Shown: piece after piece, positions 1 to 9,745 of the stretch
Position numbering within the stretch: position 1 is the stretch's first letter
Layout of the letters: the number at the start of each line of letters is the position of its first letter
Assembly: GCF_037031225.1 (NCBI RefSeq)
Contig: NZ_JAYEZN010000001.1
Coordinates: 2,480,001 to 2,544,000 of the forward strand
Length of the DNA: 64,000 nucleotides
DNA from: Halorientalis sp. LT38
GTDB taxonomy: Archaea; Halobacteriota; Halobacteria; Halobacteriales; Haloarculaceae
Direction: 5' to 3'
The notes under the pieces: generated by a model
The model's input: the letters and a program-made list of their open reading frames with translations, nothing else
Databases searched by the model: none
Told to the model about the DNA's origin: nothing
Made by a program: the position numbers and the translations under genes

Positions 1-70
1 CTATCGGCCGCGTCGGCACTTGAATTGTTCGTTGAATAGTGATATAATAGCCCGCCACGACAGCCGGTAC

Positions 71-153
71 TTTATATACTATACTTAAAAACTGCCGGCT
101 ATTCGGGAATGATGGGATTCTGGTAGGTCGGCCGGACAGAGCCGGCCGTTTTT
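71..153 (+). ncRNA. possible short transcript: TATA box plus hairpin-T5 terminator
   Basis: TTTATATA lies at 71-78. A perfect 7-bp hairpin at 129-135/142-148 with a 6-nt loop is followed by TTTTT at 149-153. If the TATA box fires in the usual window, a transcript of about 50-55 nt would start near 100 and end at 153. No reading frame of note lies between them. It could instead be the promoter of a gene to the left plus an unrelated terminator. Between 154 and the cofE start at 333 I see nothing else beyond a C-run/G-run inverted repeat at about 315-331, directly before the cofE ATG. Confidence 0.3.
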
Positions 154-332
154 CCGCGGTGCGATGGCAAGGGGGTGGCGGTGCCGTTGCCGCGGTCGGT
201 GGGTGGACGCCTCGTGCGTGGTCGGTCGCGCGCGTGCCGCGGTCGGTGAGCGGGGCGGGGCGACGCGTCCGCGATGGTGGCCGACCTTGCTCGTAGCGGG
301 TGCCTTTTTGTGACCCACCCCCCAGTGGGGGT

Positions 333-1091
333 ATGGAAGTGATCGCGGTCCCGGGGCTGCCCGAGATCCGGCCGGGCGACGACCTGGCCGCCCTCGTCGC
401 GGACCGGATCGACCTCCGCCCGGACGACGTGGTGGTGGTCGCCAGCACGGTCGTCTCGAAGGCGGCGGGTCGGACGGCGTCGCTGTCGGACTTCGAGCCG
501 GGCGAGCGCGCCCGCGAGATCGCCGACCGCATCACGGCCCTGACCGGCGAGGCGAAGGACCCGCGGTTCGCCCAGGCGGTCATCGAGGAGAGCGAGGCCC
601 TGGTGCTCGATGCCCCGTTCCTCCTCGCGAAGACCCGCTTCGGCCACGTCACCGTCAACGCGGGCATCGACCGCTCGAACGTGCCCGAGGCAGACCTGCT
701 CTTGCTCCCGGAGGACCCGGGCGCCAGCGCGCAGGCGCTCCACGAAGCCCTCGACGTCCCGGTGATCGTCTCGGACACGTCCGGACGGCCATTCCGGCAC
801 GGCCAGCGCGGCGTCGCCGTCGGCTGGGCCGGGATGCCCGCCAGCCGCGACTGGCGGGGCGAGGCCGACCGCGATGGCCGAGAACTGGGCGTCACGGTGC
901 AGGCGGTCGTCGACGAACTCGCGGCGGCGAGCAATCTGGTCGCCGGCGAGGGCGGCGGCGGCACGCCCGTCACGGTGATCCGGGACTGGTCGTTCGGCGA
1001 CCACGCGGGCAGCGACGAACTGTTCCGGGACCGCGAGGCCGACCTGGTCCGGCAGGCACTGGAGGACTGGACGTACGAGGACGACTCATGA
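333..1091 (+). CDS. cofE: coenzyme F420-0:L-glutamate ligase CofE
   Basis: A 252-residue protein of the CofE family, which adds gamma-linked glutamates to F420-0 using GTP in the cytoplasm. Family hallmarks are the early VVSKAAGR segment (around residue 43), a central VNAGIDRSN and a later SDTSGRPFR. The frame is open back to a GTG at 300, but the ATG at 333 starts exactly where family similarity begins (MEVIAVPGLPEI). The stop overlaps the next start by 4 bp (ATGA), so it is probably cotranscribed and translationally coupled with the F420-dependent reductase that follows. This pairs cofactor maturation with a cofactor user. Confidence 0.93.
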   Translation: MEVIAVPGLPEIRPGDDLAALVADRIDLRPDDVVVVASTVVSKAAGRTASLSDFEPGERAREIADRITALTGEAKDPRFAQAVIEESEALVLDAPFLLAKTRFGHVTVNAGIDRSNVPEADLLLLPEDPGASAQALHEALDVPVIVSDTSGRPFRHGQRGVAVGWAGMPASRDWRGEADRDGRELGVTVQAVVDELAAASNLVAGEGGGGTPVTVIRDWSFGDHAGSDELFRDREADLVRQALEDWTYEDDS

Positions 1092-2056
1092 GAGGCATCG
1101 AACTCACCCCCGAGCATCCGATCGAACAGGTCACCGATCTCGCCGTCGCTGCGGAGCAGGTCGGCTTCGACACCGTCCTGGCGTCGTGTCACTACTTCAA
1201 CCGCGACCCCTACGTCGCGCTCTCCCGGATCGCCGACGCCACCGACGAGGTGGCGCTCGGTCCGGCAGCGGCGAACCCCTACGATACCCACCCGGTCGCA
1301 CTCGCCTCCCGGGTCGCCACGATCCAGGAGGTCAGCGACGGGCGAGCGGTGTTCGGGATCGGCCCGGGCGACCGCTCGACGCTGTCGGCGCTGGGCGTCG
1401 AGCGCGACAGCCCCCTCCGGAGAGTGCTGGAGACGTTCAAGACCGCACGGGACCTCTGGGCGGGCGAGTCCGTCGACGTCGACGGCACCTTCCGCGCGGC
1501 CGACGCCGACCTGGAGTACGAGGTCCCCGGCGAGATCCCGGTGTACGTCGGCGCGCAGGGTCCGCACATGATCCGGATGGCGGCGAAACACGCCGACGGC
1601 GTCCTCTACAACGGGTCGCACCCGCGCGACGTGGCGTGGGCCGCCGACCAGGTCGAGCAGGGGCTCGTCGACCGCCCTGACGAGCGGGGCCAGTTCGAGT
1701 TCGCCGTCTACGCGAGCGTCAGTATCGCCGAGGACGAAGCCGCCGCCCGCGAGGCCGCCCGGCCGCCGGTGGCGTTCATCGCCGGCGGCGCGGCCCCGCC
1801 GGTGCTCGACAGACACGATCTGGACCGCGAGCGGGCGGACGAGATCGGCGCGGCCATCGAGAACGGCTCGTTCTCGGAGGCGTTCGGGCTGGTGACCGAG
1901 GAGATGATCGACGCCTTCTGCATCGCCGGCACGCCCGCGAAGGTCGAGTCAGAGATCGAAGCCGTACTGGAGTACGCGGACGGGTTCGTCGTCGGTGCGC
2001 CGCTGGGGCCGGATCTCGAGCGGGCTATCGAGCTCGCGGGGGCTGTCCTCCGCTGA
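1088..2056 (+). CDS. mer: F420-dependent methylene-tetrahydromethanopterin reductase (Mer-like, LLM family)
   Basis: A 322-residue luciferase-like TIM-barrel flavin/F420 oxidoreductase. It opens MRGIELTPEHPIEQVTDLA and has the GIGPGDRSTLSALGVER segment of Mer proteins. Mer reduces methylene-H4MPT with F420H2 in methanogens. Haloarchaea lack methanogenesis, so the likely role is C1 carrier reduction, possibly on a folate; that role is inferred. It overlaps cofE by 4 bp. Its last 32 bp overlap the convergent small membrane-protein gene at 2025-2240. Confidence 0.88.
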   Translation: MRGIELTPEHPIEQVTDLAVAAEQVGFDTVLASCHYFNRDPYVALSRIADATDEVALGPAAANPYDTHPVALASRVATIQEVSDGRAVFGIGPGDRSTLSALGVERDSPLRRVLETFKTARDLWAGESVDVDGTFRAADADLEYEVPGEIPVYVGAQGPHMIRMAAKHADGVLYNGSHPRDVAWAADQVEQGLVDRPDERGQFEFAVYASVSIAEDEAAAREAARPPVAFIAGGAAPPVLDRHDLDRERADEIGAAIENGSFSEAFGLVTEEMIDAFCIAGTPAKVESEIEAVLEYADGFVVGAPLGPDLERAIELAGAVLR

Positions 2057-2240
2057 GGTCCGGGAGGATGCCCGAAATGGTGGCCCCGAGCGCGAGATAG
2101 CCCGTGAAGCCGATGGTCACGGCGAAGAAGAGCGTCCCGAGCGCCAGCAAGACGGCGCTGATCGGGTCGCTGAGTGCGACGTCGGTCATGAACCGGGCCA
2201 GGTCCGGGAGACTGGTGACGATGTCGACGAGTCCTGCCAT
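2025..2240 (-). CDS. small membrane protein, unknown function
   Basis: A 71-residue protein with a hydrophobic core from about residue 24 to 60, probably two membrane helices around a short GFTGYLALG turn. It is convergent with mer and overlaps its 3' end by 32 bp. I believe similar short proteins recur in haloarchaea, but the family cannot be named from sequence alone. The ATG sits close to the divergent promoter region shared with the acidic zinc-ribbon gene. Confidence 0.6.
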   Translation of the reverse strand: MAGLVDIVTSLPDLARFMTDVALSDPISAVLLALGTLFFAVTIGFTGYLALGATISGILPDLSGGQPPRAR

Positions 2241-2320
2241 ACCGTCGGGTAGCGAGGGCTGGTACTTGTGTGTCGTGGTTTTCGCGAACCTCTAAGGGGA
2301 CCCGCTCCCCAGTGACTGGC

Positions 2321-2671
2321 ATGGACGACGCCTCGCTCGACGAGTTCCTGGACGCGGGCGGTGACGAGGCCGACCCGGGCGACGAGGCCGACCCGGGCGA
2401 CGACACTGACCCGGGCGACGACTCTGACCCGAATGACGAAGCCGAGCAGGGCGACGGCGCCAGCGAGGAAACGGACGAGACCGATGCCGACGCGGCGACC
2501 GAGGACGAGACGGGGGAGACGGTGGCGACCGGGAGCGACGCGGCGTCGCCGGCCGTCTCGACGTACGCGTTGAGCGGCGAACCGGCCGCCTGTGCGGCCT
2601 GTGGCGAATCGGCCGACCGTCGGTGGCGCGACGGCGACGACCTGGTCTGTGCCGACTGCAAGGCGTGGTAA
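2321..2671 (+). CDS. acidic protein with Asp-Pro-Gly repeats and C-terminal zinc ribbon
   Basis: A 116-residue protein. MDDASLDEFLDAGG is followed by tandem DPGDEA-like repeats (about residues 15-45), a long acidic linker, and a C-terminal two-knuckle zinc ribbon (CAAC at about 91-94, CADC at about 111-114). The repeats are also repeats at DNA level (GACCCGGGCGACGA units), so copy number may vary between strains. The start at 2321 is preferred over 2270 because the extra 17 residues are basic and unlike the rest. The function is unknown; such proteins are usually predicted nucleic-acid or protein adaptors. Confidence 0.75.
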   Translation: MDDASLDEFLDAGGDEADPGDEADPGDDTDPGDDSDPNDEAEQGDGASEETDETDADAATEDETGETVATGSDAASPAVSTYALSGEPAACAACGESADRRWRDGDDLVCADCKAW

Positions 2672-2855
2672 CCAGTCAGTCGTCTGATACAGCAACATTA
2701 CGTGGGACCGGTCCCAACGACGCACGTGAGAGACACCGGCGGACGGGGTTTCGCGCGGGCGACGCACGAACCCGGAGTTCGTCGGGTCGAGCAAGATGAC
2801 GCCTCCGGCAGGCGGGACTCGCCCGCTCGCCTGCCGGGTACCCCGCTACCCAGCT

Positions 2856-3818
2856 ATGACTGACGCAGACACAACGACACTCGGACAGGAGACGGCCGAC
2901 GCCGTCGAGGCGGCCGGCGCACTCGCGCGCCGGGTCGCCGACAACGTCGGCCAGGTGATCGTCGGCCACGACGAGGAGATCGAACACATCCTCACCGCGG
3001 TGCTCGGCCGGGGACACGTTCTGCTGGAGGACGTCCCCGGCGTCGGGAAGACGATGCTCGCCCGCTCCATCGCGGCTTCCTTCGACGGCTCTTTTAAACG
3101 CGTGCAGTTCACGCCGGACCTGCTTCCCTCCGACATCACCGGCGTCAACGTCTACAACCAGCAGACCGGCGAGTTCGAGTTCCGGCCGGGCCCGGTCTTC
3201 GCGAACGTCGTCCTCGGCGACGAGATCAACCGCGCCCCGCCCAAGACCCAGAGCGCGCTGCTCGAGGCCATGGAGGAACAGCAGGTCACCGTCGACGGGG
3301 ACACCCACGAGATGCCCGACCCGTTCACGGTGATCGCGACCCAGAACACCGTCGAGCGCGACCGGACCTACGAGCTCCCGATGGCCGAACTCGACCGGTT
3401 CATGAAGAAACTCCACCTGGGCTACCCGGAGGCGGCCGAGGAGGCGGCGATGCTCGGCCGCGTCGTGGGGAACCACCCGATCGAGGACTTAGAGCCAGTG
3501 GCGACGCTCGCCGACCTGGAGGCGGCCCGGGCGGCGGTCGGCGAGATCACCGTCGAGGAACCGATCCGGACCTACGTCACGCGCCTGGCGGGGTACACCC
3601 GCGAGCACGCCCAGCTGGGTGTGAGCCCCCGCGGCTCGATCGCCCTCCTCCGGGCCGCGCAGGCGCGGGCGGCCCTCGCGGACCGGGACTACGTGATCCC
3701 CGACGACGTGCAGGTCGAAGCGCCGGCGATCATGCCCCATCGGGTGCGGACGGCGACGGCCGACCGGACGGGCGCGGAGATCGTCGCCGAAGCCCTCGAC
3801 GCCGTCGCGGTCGAATGA
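2856..3818 (+). CDS. MoxR-family AAA+ ATPase
   Basis: A 320-residue AAA+ ATPase with Walker A PGVGKTM, Walker B LGDEINRA, sensor ATQNT and the MoxR-typical HLGYPEAAEE region. MoxR ATPases act as chaperones that assemble or activate metal or secreted enzymes. They are classically encoded with DUF58 and transglutaminase-like proteins, as here: the stop overlaps the DUF58 gene start by 4 bp. The frame extends upstream to 2796, but the start at 2856 (MTDADTTTLGQE) removes a basic proline-rich leader unlike the family. An 8-bp inverted repeat (2807-2814/2828-2835) lies just upstream. Confidence 0.92.
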   Translation: MTDADTTTLGQETADAVEAAGALARRVADNVGQVIVGHDEEIEHILTAVLGRGHVLLEDVPGVGKTMLARSIAASFDGSFKRVQFTPDLLPSDITGVNVYNQQTGEFEFRPGPVFANVVLGDEINRAPPKTQSALLEAMEEQQVTVDGDTHEMPDPFTVIATQNTVERDRTYELPMAELDRFMKKLHLGYPEAAEEAAMLGRVVGNHPIEDLEPVATLADLEAARAAVGEITVEEPIRTYVTRLAGYTREHAQLGVSPRGSIALLRAAQARAALADRDYVIPDDVQVEAPAIMPHRVRTATADRTGAEIVAEALDAVAVE

Positions 3819-4867
3819 GACCGACGCTCCGCAGCCTCGGGGTCGCCGGGGTCGCGGCTGCCGCCATCGCCATGGCCGCTGCCTCAGGCGCTCGCGCGCT
3901 GAACGCCCTCGCGGCGCCGGCGCTGCTCACGCTCCTGGTGGGGGCGGTCCAGGTGTACCACGCGGGCACGCCCGAAGTGACGCGCAGCGACCCGACGCCG
4001 GGCCACCCGGGCGAGTCCAGGACGGTCGCCCTGTCCGTCGACGGCGGGGCGCTCGCCCGGGTGACGGACGCGATTGCGCCCGGCGTGGCGGGGACGGGGT
4101 ACGACGCCCGGGTCACGCTCCCCGCGACGGTCGAGTACGAGATCGAACTCGGGGCGCGGGGCGAGTGGGAACTCGGCCCGCCGCGCGTGATCGTCACCGA
4201 CGCGCTCGGGCTGTTCGTGCGCACCTTCGAACCCGAGGCGACGGCCACGGCGCTGGTCTACCCGCAACTCGTGGACCTGCGGGAGACCGACGCCATCGCC
4301 CGGCTGCTGGGTATCGACACCGCGACCGACCGACAGGCCTTCGACAGCATCCGCGAGTACGCGCCGGGCGACCCGCTCCGCGACGTGCACTGGAAGTCGA
4401 GCGCCAAGCGCAGCGGTGACGACCTCGTGGTCAAACAGTTCGTCAGCGAGCGCCGGGAGTCGACCCTTCACCTCGCGGCGGGGGCGGCGACCGGCCACAC
4501 CGACGCGATGGCCAGCGGCGTGGCCAGTCTCGCGGTGCTGGCCCTGGAGGCGGGCCTCTCGGTCGGCGTCTCCTGTCCGGCCGGCGAGGTGCCGCCCGGG
4601 CGCGGCAGGGCCCACCGCCGGCACCTCCTCGAACTGCTCGCCCGGACCGACGCGGGCCGGCTGTCCGAGTCGGCCCGGAAGCGCGCCGACGTCGTCCTCG
4701 ACGCCGACGGGGACGGCGTGACGGCGACCGTCGACGGCCGGGACCACCCGCTCTCGATCGCTCGGACGCCGCCCGAACCGACGGAACAGGAGACACCGGG
4801 GGCCGACGACGCCCACGCCGCCCCGGTCGGCCGGGACGAGCGCCCGCGCGGGGAGGTGGGGCGATGA
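3815..4867 (+). CDS. DUF58 domain membrane protein
   Basis: A 350-residue protein with two N-terminal membrane segments (about 8-26 and 30-48), a beta-rich stretch, then the DUF58 core at 176-199 (IREYAPGDPLRDVHWKSSAK). DUF58 proteins carry a von Willebrand A-like fold and work with MoxR ATPases. It is the middle gene of a three-gene unit whose members each overlap by 4 bp, indicating coupled translation. The disordered C-terminal tail is acidic and polar. The client of the complex is not known. Confidence 0.9.
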   Translation: MRPTLRSLGVAGVAAAAIAMAAASGARALNALAAPALLTLLVGAVQVYHAGTPEVTRSDPTPGHPGESRTVALSVDGGALARVTDAIAPGVAGTGYDARVTLPATVEYEIELGARGEWELGPPRVIVTDALGLFVRTFEPEATATALVYPQLVDLRETDAIARLLGIDTATDRQAFDSIREYAPGDPLRDVHWKSSAKRSGDDLVVKQFVSERRESTLHLAAGAATGHTDAMASGVASLAVLALEAGLSVGVSCPAGEVPPGRGRAHRRHLLELLARTDAGRLSESARKRADVVLDADGDGVTATVDGRDHPLSIARTPPEPTEQETPGADDAHAAPVGRDERPRGEVGR

Positions 4868-7053
4868 GTACCGAGCCGGGCGAGCGGGGTCTCCGCGGCG
4901 TCCCGACGGGGCTCGACCGGGAGTCGGCGGTCGGGCCGCGCGCCCTCGCGCTGCTCTCGGCGGGACTGTTGCTGTTTTCGTTCACGTTCCCGCTGTACGG
5001 GATCATCGACGTGGTGGGCGACCCCGATACGTTCCTCCTGGTGGTGGCCGCCACGCTCGTGGTCGCGACGGGGCTCTCGCAGGTGCTGCGGGCGCGGACC
5101 GCGCTGACGGTCGGGATCGGATTGTTAGTCCTGGGGCTCTGGAGCTACGCGTCGGCGCTGCCGGCGGACGTCTTCGCCCAGCAGGGGCGCATCGCGAGGG
5201 ACGTGTTCTCGCTGCTCACGGGACTCTCGGTGTTGCGCCTCCAGATGATCGAGCTGTTCGTACTGGCGTACACGCCGGCGCCGGTCTTTCTGACCTGGTT
5301 CCTGGCTCTCCGGCGGCGATACGTGGCGACCGCCTTCGTCGGCGGCGCGGCGCTTTCCTTCTTCGTCCTGACGGGGGACGTCGGCACGCTGGTCGCGCTG
5401 CTGGGCGCGCTCGGCGCGGTCGGGACGGTCGGGTTCGGGCGGCTCGAACGGTTCGGCGGCGACGCGCGCGCCGTCGAGACGCTGGCGATCGTCCTCGCCG
5501 CCATCGTAGTCGTGACGCTGACGGTCAGCGTCGTCCCCGGGGGGAGCGACCAGCCGTTCGGGATCTTCGACGACGCCGGCACCGACACCATCGAGGGCAG
5601 TCTCATCACCGCCGACGAGCGCGTCTCGATCCAGGGCGAGATCAGCCTCTCGTCTGCGGTCCGCTTCCGGGTCGAGAGCGACGAGGAGGCCTACTGGCGG
5701 ACGGCGGCCTACGACCGCTACACGGGCGACGGCTGGGTGCGGACCGGCGGGAAAGCCGACTATCCCGGGGAGATGCCCGGGCCGCCGGGCGAGTCGCGCG
5801 TGATCCAGCAGCGGGTCACCGCCGAATCACGGATCGACGTGCTCCCGGCGGCCTGGAAACCGGTCGCCGTCAGCGAGAGCCGCGCCGACGAGACCGAGGT
5901 GACGTCGATGGGCGGCCTCCGGCCGACCCAGGGGCTCACCCCCGGCGACAGCTACACGGTCGTCAGCCGCCAGCCGGTCGCGTCGCCCGACCGACTCCGT
6001 CGGGCCGGCAGGGACTACCCACCGGCGATCGAAGACCGCTACACGAATCTGCCGGCGAGCACGCCCGACCGCGTCGCGCGGCGCACGGAGCGGGTCACGG
6101 CCGCGGCCGGCGCGGACTCCCCTTACGAGACGGCGCGGGCGATCCAGTCGCACCTCCAGAGCCAGAAGAGCTACTCCCTCGAGGTAGCGCGCCCCGAGGA
6201 GGACGTGGCCGCGACCTTCCTGTTCGAGATGGACGAGGGTTACTGCACCTACTTCGCGACGACGATGGTGACGATGCTGCGGACCCAGGACGTCCCCGCG
6301 CGGTTCGTCGTCGGCTACACGCCCGGCGAGCAGGTCGACGACGACGAGTACGTCGTCCGCGGACTGGACTCACACGCCTGGGTCGAGGTCTACGTCCCCG
6401 ACGTGGGCTGGGTGCAGTTCGACCCGACGCCGGCCGATCCCCGCCGGGACGCCGAGCAAGATGCCCTCGACGGCAGCGGCAGTGGTGACTTCGGCGACGA
6501 GGACGACGACGAACTGGAGACGACGGCCCCACCGATTCCGGACGAGCCGGAAACGACGACCGAACCGACCACGAGCGCCGACGACGACGGGCGGAACACG
6601 ACCGCCGCACAGGAAATCGACGCGTCGGCGGTTCCGACGACCCACGACGCCCGCGGCGGCGGCGGGCTCCCGGACCTCCCCTCGCGCGAGGAAGCGGCGC
6701 TCGTGCTGGTCGTCCTCGGCGGGGCCGTCGCGGGCGCGCGCCGGACCGGTCTGACCGACCGCGCCTACCGGGCGGTATGGCTCCGCTGGCAACCCCGCCG
6801 GGATCCGGAACGCGACGTGCAGCGAGCGTTCGAGCGGGTCGAGTACGTCCTCGCGCGGGCCGAGCGGCCGCGCCGGCCCGGCGAGACGCCGCGGCAGTAC
6901 CTGGCTGCCATCGACGCCGACGAGGCCACGGCGCGACTCTACCGGCTCCACGAGCGAGCCCAGTATGCCGGCCGGGTCACGGCGGACGAGGCGGACGACG
7001 CGGTCGCCACCGCAGGAGAGATCGTCGGGGAGCGGTGGGGTCGCTTCGGATGA
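4864..7053 (+). CDS. TgpA-like membrane transglutaminase/peptidase
   Basis: A 729-residue protein with a run of N-terminal membrane helices (about 25-225), then an external transglutaminase-like domain with catalytic Cys461 (in EGYCTYFATT), His504 (in DSHAWVEVYVP) and Asp520 (in QFDPTPA). An acidic Thr-rich linker (about 530-590) follows, then another membrane helix at about 615-632 and a C-terminal DUF4129-like helical domain (FERVEYVLARAERPRRPGET). It is the last gene of the MoxR-DUF58 unit. It is likely a surface-exposed enzyme whose maturation depends on MoxR and DUF58; its substrate is unknown. Confidence 0.9.
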   Translation: MSTEPGERGLRGVPTGLDRESAVGPRALALLSAGLLLFSFTFPLYGIIDVVGDPDTFLLVVAATLVVATGLSQVLRARTALTVGIGLLVLGLWSYASALPADVFAQQGRIARDVFSLLTGLSVLRLQMIELFVLAYTPAPVFLTWFLALRRRYVATAFVGGAALSFFVLTGDVGTLVALLGALGAVGTVGFGRLERFGGDARAVETLAIVLAAIVVVTLTVSVVPGGSDQPFGIFDDAGTDTIEGSLITADERVSIQGEISLSSAVRFRVESDEEAYWRTAAYDRYTGDGWVRTGGKADYPGEMPGPPGESRVIQQRVTAESRIDVLPAAWKPVAVSESRADETEVTSMGGLRPTQGLTPGDSYTVVSRQPVASPDRLRRAGRDYPPAIEDRYTNLPASTPDRVARRTERVTAAAGADSPYETARAIQSHLQSQKSYSLEVARPEEDVAATFLFEMDEGYCTYFATTMVTMLRTQDVPARFVVGYTPGEQVDDDEYVVRGLDSHAWVEVYVPDVGWVQFDPTPADPRRDAEQDALDGSGSGDFGDEDDDELETTAPPIPDEPETTTEPTTSADDDGRNTTAAQEIDASAVPTTHDARGGGGLPDLPSREEAALVLVVLGGAVAGARRTGLTDRAYRAVWLRWQPRRDPERDVQRAFERVEYVLARAERPRRPGETPRQYLAAIDADEATARLYRLHERAQYAGRVTADEADDAVATAGEIVGERWGRFG

Positions 7054-7101
7054 GCCCGGAAATCCGCTTGCTGGCGGATGCTTTCGCGGGTCCCGAAGGT
7101 G

Positions 7102-7427
<326 letters not shown>

Positions 7428-7502
7428 CCCCTCGCATTTCGGCCCGCTCGTCGGGCCGGGTACTTGCTCGTTTTCAGCCCCCACAGCGACCGCGCCGGTC
7501 GC

Positions 7503-8372
7503 TCAGGAGTTGACGGCTTCCAGCTTGTCGCTGACCACGATCCGCCCCTTGGCGGTGAGCGTCGTCGTCTCGTCTCCGTCCTCGATCAGTTCCTTCTCGC
7601 GCATGTCGGCCAGCAGCATCTCGAGCTGGCTCGGTTCCACGTCGACGACGTTGGCCAGCGAGACGCCCGGCCCGGTGGAGTAGACCGCGACCAGCAGTTC
7701 CGTCTCCTGCTCGGACAGCGAGATGTCGGCGAGGTCGGCGACGATGTCGCTGTACTCGAGTCGGAGATAGCGCCCGAGGATGCTCATCTCCCGGGCACTG
7801 TCCAGTGCGGCCAGCGAGGTCATCGCCTGCCCGTCCTGCATGTGCCGGACCGACAGCACCTCCTGTTTGGTGCCGTTCACGTCCCGCCGGCCGCGCTCGA
7901 AGTCGGTCACCGTCGAGAGGTCGACGGCGAACGTCGAGTCGGGACCTTTGAACCGGACCGTTTTGGGTTCGAGATAGAGCTTCGCCGGGTGAAAGGTCTC
8001 GTCGGTGACCCGGCCCCCCACCCGGGCCGGGTGTTTGACCGTCGTCCGGGTCCCGTTGAGCAGGGCCTTGAACAGGACGGTCGAGAACTTCCCGATCTTC
8101 CCGTCGTCGGCCTCGACGGCCGCGACGTGGCGTCTGTCGCCCCGCCGAAACGCGATGGTCACCGTCGAGTCGAAGAAATCGCCCAGGTCCGGCGGGACGT
8201 GCCCGACGGCCACGTCGAAGATGTCGGACAGCGGGATCGTGGTCTTGCCGCCCTCGCCCGCGAGCACCAGTCGCTTCTGGCTCAGGAGGATCCGGCCGGT
8301 CGCCGGCTGCCCCCGATCGGAGGCGCTGGCGTTGAATTTCCCCACGAAATCCGCGATCACTGATTCCGACAT
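7503..8372 (-). CDS. CheF-like archaeal taxis protein (DUF439 type)
   Basis: A 289-residue protein beginning MSESVIADFVGKFN, with two beta-rich halves (LSQKRLVLAGEGGKTTIPLSD near the start) and a C-terminal winged-helix-like region (LSEQETELLVAVYST...LTAKGRIVV). This matches the CheF family, which links the Che proteins to the archaellum switch. Assignment rests on recognised sequence style, not a search. No che or arl genes are in the window, so it would be a stand-alone copy. The start at 8372 is preferred to 8456 because the 28 added residues are basic and unrelated. Confidence 0.7.
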   Translation of the reverse strand: MSESVIADFVGKFNASASDRGQPATGRILLSQKRLVLAGEGGKTTIPLSDIFDVAVGHVPPDLGDFFDSTVTIAFRRGDRRHVAAVEADDGKIGKFSTVLFKALLNGTRTTVKHPARVGGRVTDETFHPAKLYLEPKTVRFKGPDSTFAVDLSTVTDFERGRRDVNGTKQEVLSVRHMQDGQAMTSLAALDSAREMSILGRYLRLEYSDIVADLADISLSEQETELLVAVYSTGPGVSLANVVDVEPSQLEMLLADMREKELIEDGDETTTLTAKGRIVVSDKLEAVNS

Positions 8373-8504
8373 GCTAGAGAGTCTATGTGGCGTACGCGCT
8401 CCCCGGCCGTGGTGAGTTAGCGCGCGTCTTCCGTACACGTACCACTGCGTCGACACCCAAAACGTTTGTGCGCGTATCGAACCCGGAGCGTTCGGGGAGT
8501 TCGC

Positions 8505-8936
8505 TCACTCGGTGAGGTCCTCGGCGATGGCGGCGAGGCTGTCGCTTGGCTTCTCGGTAGCCTCGTAGACGGTCCGCTCGCCGGGCGCCCGCAGCCCGTA
8601 CTGGAACTCCGACGTGACCTCGTCGAGCAGGACCGACCCGCCGACCGAGACGTCGGCCTCGGCGACCCACTCGGCCAGGCGGTTCTCGCCGCTGCCCGGC
8701 TCACGGGCCAGGGTCGGCGTGTCGTAGGCCCCGGAGATCTCGGGGTCGCCGTCGAGACTCGTCTCGACGCGCGCGTGGTAGGTCGACCCGTCGAGAACGA
8801 GGCGGACGATCTCGTCGGCCGGGAGGGCGGCGTCGGCCGGCGCGACGACTTTCGGGCGGTCGGTGCGACCGACGCGTTCGAGGCTCGCCCGGTGGGTCGC
8901 GACGGCATCGTGATCGCTCGGGAGACGGTCGGGCAC
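8505..8936 (-). CDS. conserved haloarchaeal protein, unknown function
   Basis: A 143-residue acidic soluble protein, largely beta and alpha mixed (DEIVRLVLDGSTYHARVET, then LAEWVAEADVSVGGSVLLDEV). No motif is recognised. It starts 1 bp after the end of rps6e on the same strand, so it is almost certainly cotranscribed with the ribosomal protein gene. That hints at a translation-linked or housekeeping role, but nothing in the sequence names it. Confidence 0.7.
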   Translation of the reverse strand: MPDRLPSDHDAVATHRASLERVGRTDRPKVVAPADAALPADEIVRLVLDGSTYHARVETSLDGDPEISGAYDTPTLAREPGSGENRLAEWVAEADVSVGGSVLLDEVTSEFQYGLRAPGERTVYEATEKPSDSLAAIAEDLTE

Positions 8937-8937
8937 G

Positions 8938-9324
8938 TTACTCGTCGTCGCTCAGGAGGTCGGCGACGTCCTCGGAGCCGCGTTCGGTGATCTTGGCGTT
9001 GATCTGTCGGACCTCGTCGCTGATCTCGCGGCCGCGGACGGTTACGCGCTTGCGCTCACCGTTGCGGCTGGGGGTGAACCCGGTCCCGCCGTCCGAGAGC
9101 AGGGAGGTCAGGTCCGGCCCACGCACGTCCGAGCGCATCGGGCGGCCGGCGTTGTCCGAGCCGCCGGTGAGTTCGACGGTGTAGCCGTCGAGGCCGAGCG
9201 CGCCCCCGTCGACCTCGTCGCCGAGGTCGCGGCCCATGAATCGGTTGGCGTCCTGTCCGTCCACGTCGAGCTGGTAGGTGTCGCCGGTCTCGGGATCCGC
9301 GACGACGACGGTGAAATCTGCCAT
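8938..9324 (-). CDS. rps6e: 30S ribosomal protein S6e
   Basis: A 128-residue protein beginning [20 protein letters not shown]. It has the S6e signature [20 protein letters not shown] and an N-terminal [20 protein letters not shown]6e is a small-subunit protein of archaea and eukaryotes. The ATG at 9324 matches the family start; the 27 codons upstream are spurious. It is followed by an unknown gene after 1 bp and is divergent from the small gene at 9430. Confidence 0.95.
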   Translation of the reverse strand: MADFTVVVADPETGDTYQLDVDGQDANRFMGRDLGDEVDGGALGLDGYTVELTGGSDNAGRPMRSDVRGPDLTSLLSDGGTGFTPSRNGERKRVTVRGREISDEVRQINAKITERGSEDVADLLSDDE

Positions 9325-9429
9325 TGGTCGATTCAGACCGTCCCGGATAAAAAGCCCGTCGGAACGGGCCCGGCCCACCCGGCCGGTCGGGTTCGAGAAC
9401 GTCAAGTGGGTCCGGAGCCGAGTCTGCGT

Positions 9430-9711
9430 GTGGACCGAGATTCGCTGGAACGTGAACTGGGTGCGGCGTTCGGGGGGACCGACCGAGCGCAGCGCGTCGT
9501 CGCCAGGCAGGCCCGCGACCTCGCCGACGCGGGGAAGATCGAGGCCGAACTCGGCTTCGAGCTGACCGTCGACGCCGTGATCGACAACCTCGAGGACGCC
9601 CCCGACGAGTACGACCTCGCCGAGCGGTGGAACTGGTGGCTCGACTCGCTCGAACTCTCACACGGCGGCTACAACCGATTCCGCGTCCGTCCCGAGGCCG
9701 TGAAGGACTGA
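9430..9711 (+). CDS. conserved haloarchaeal helical protein
   Basis: A 93-residue protein from a GTG start ([24 protein letters not shown]), with a characteristic C-terminus [25 protein letters not shown]. The frame is open back to a GTG at 9406, which adds eight residues; 9430 fits the expected Met-Asp-Arg-Asp start better. It is convergent with hisS. Tryptophan-rich WNWW and the helical pattern suggest a small folded domain. The function is unknown. Confidence 0.65.
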   Translation: MDRDSLERELGAAFGGTDRAQRVVARQARDLADAGKIEAELGFELTVDAVIDNLEDAPDEYDLAERWNWWLDSLELSHGGYNRFRVRPEAVKD

Positions 9712-9745
9712 GCCGGCGACCAGTCGGCGACCGACCCGCCGCTCC

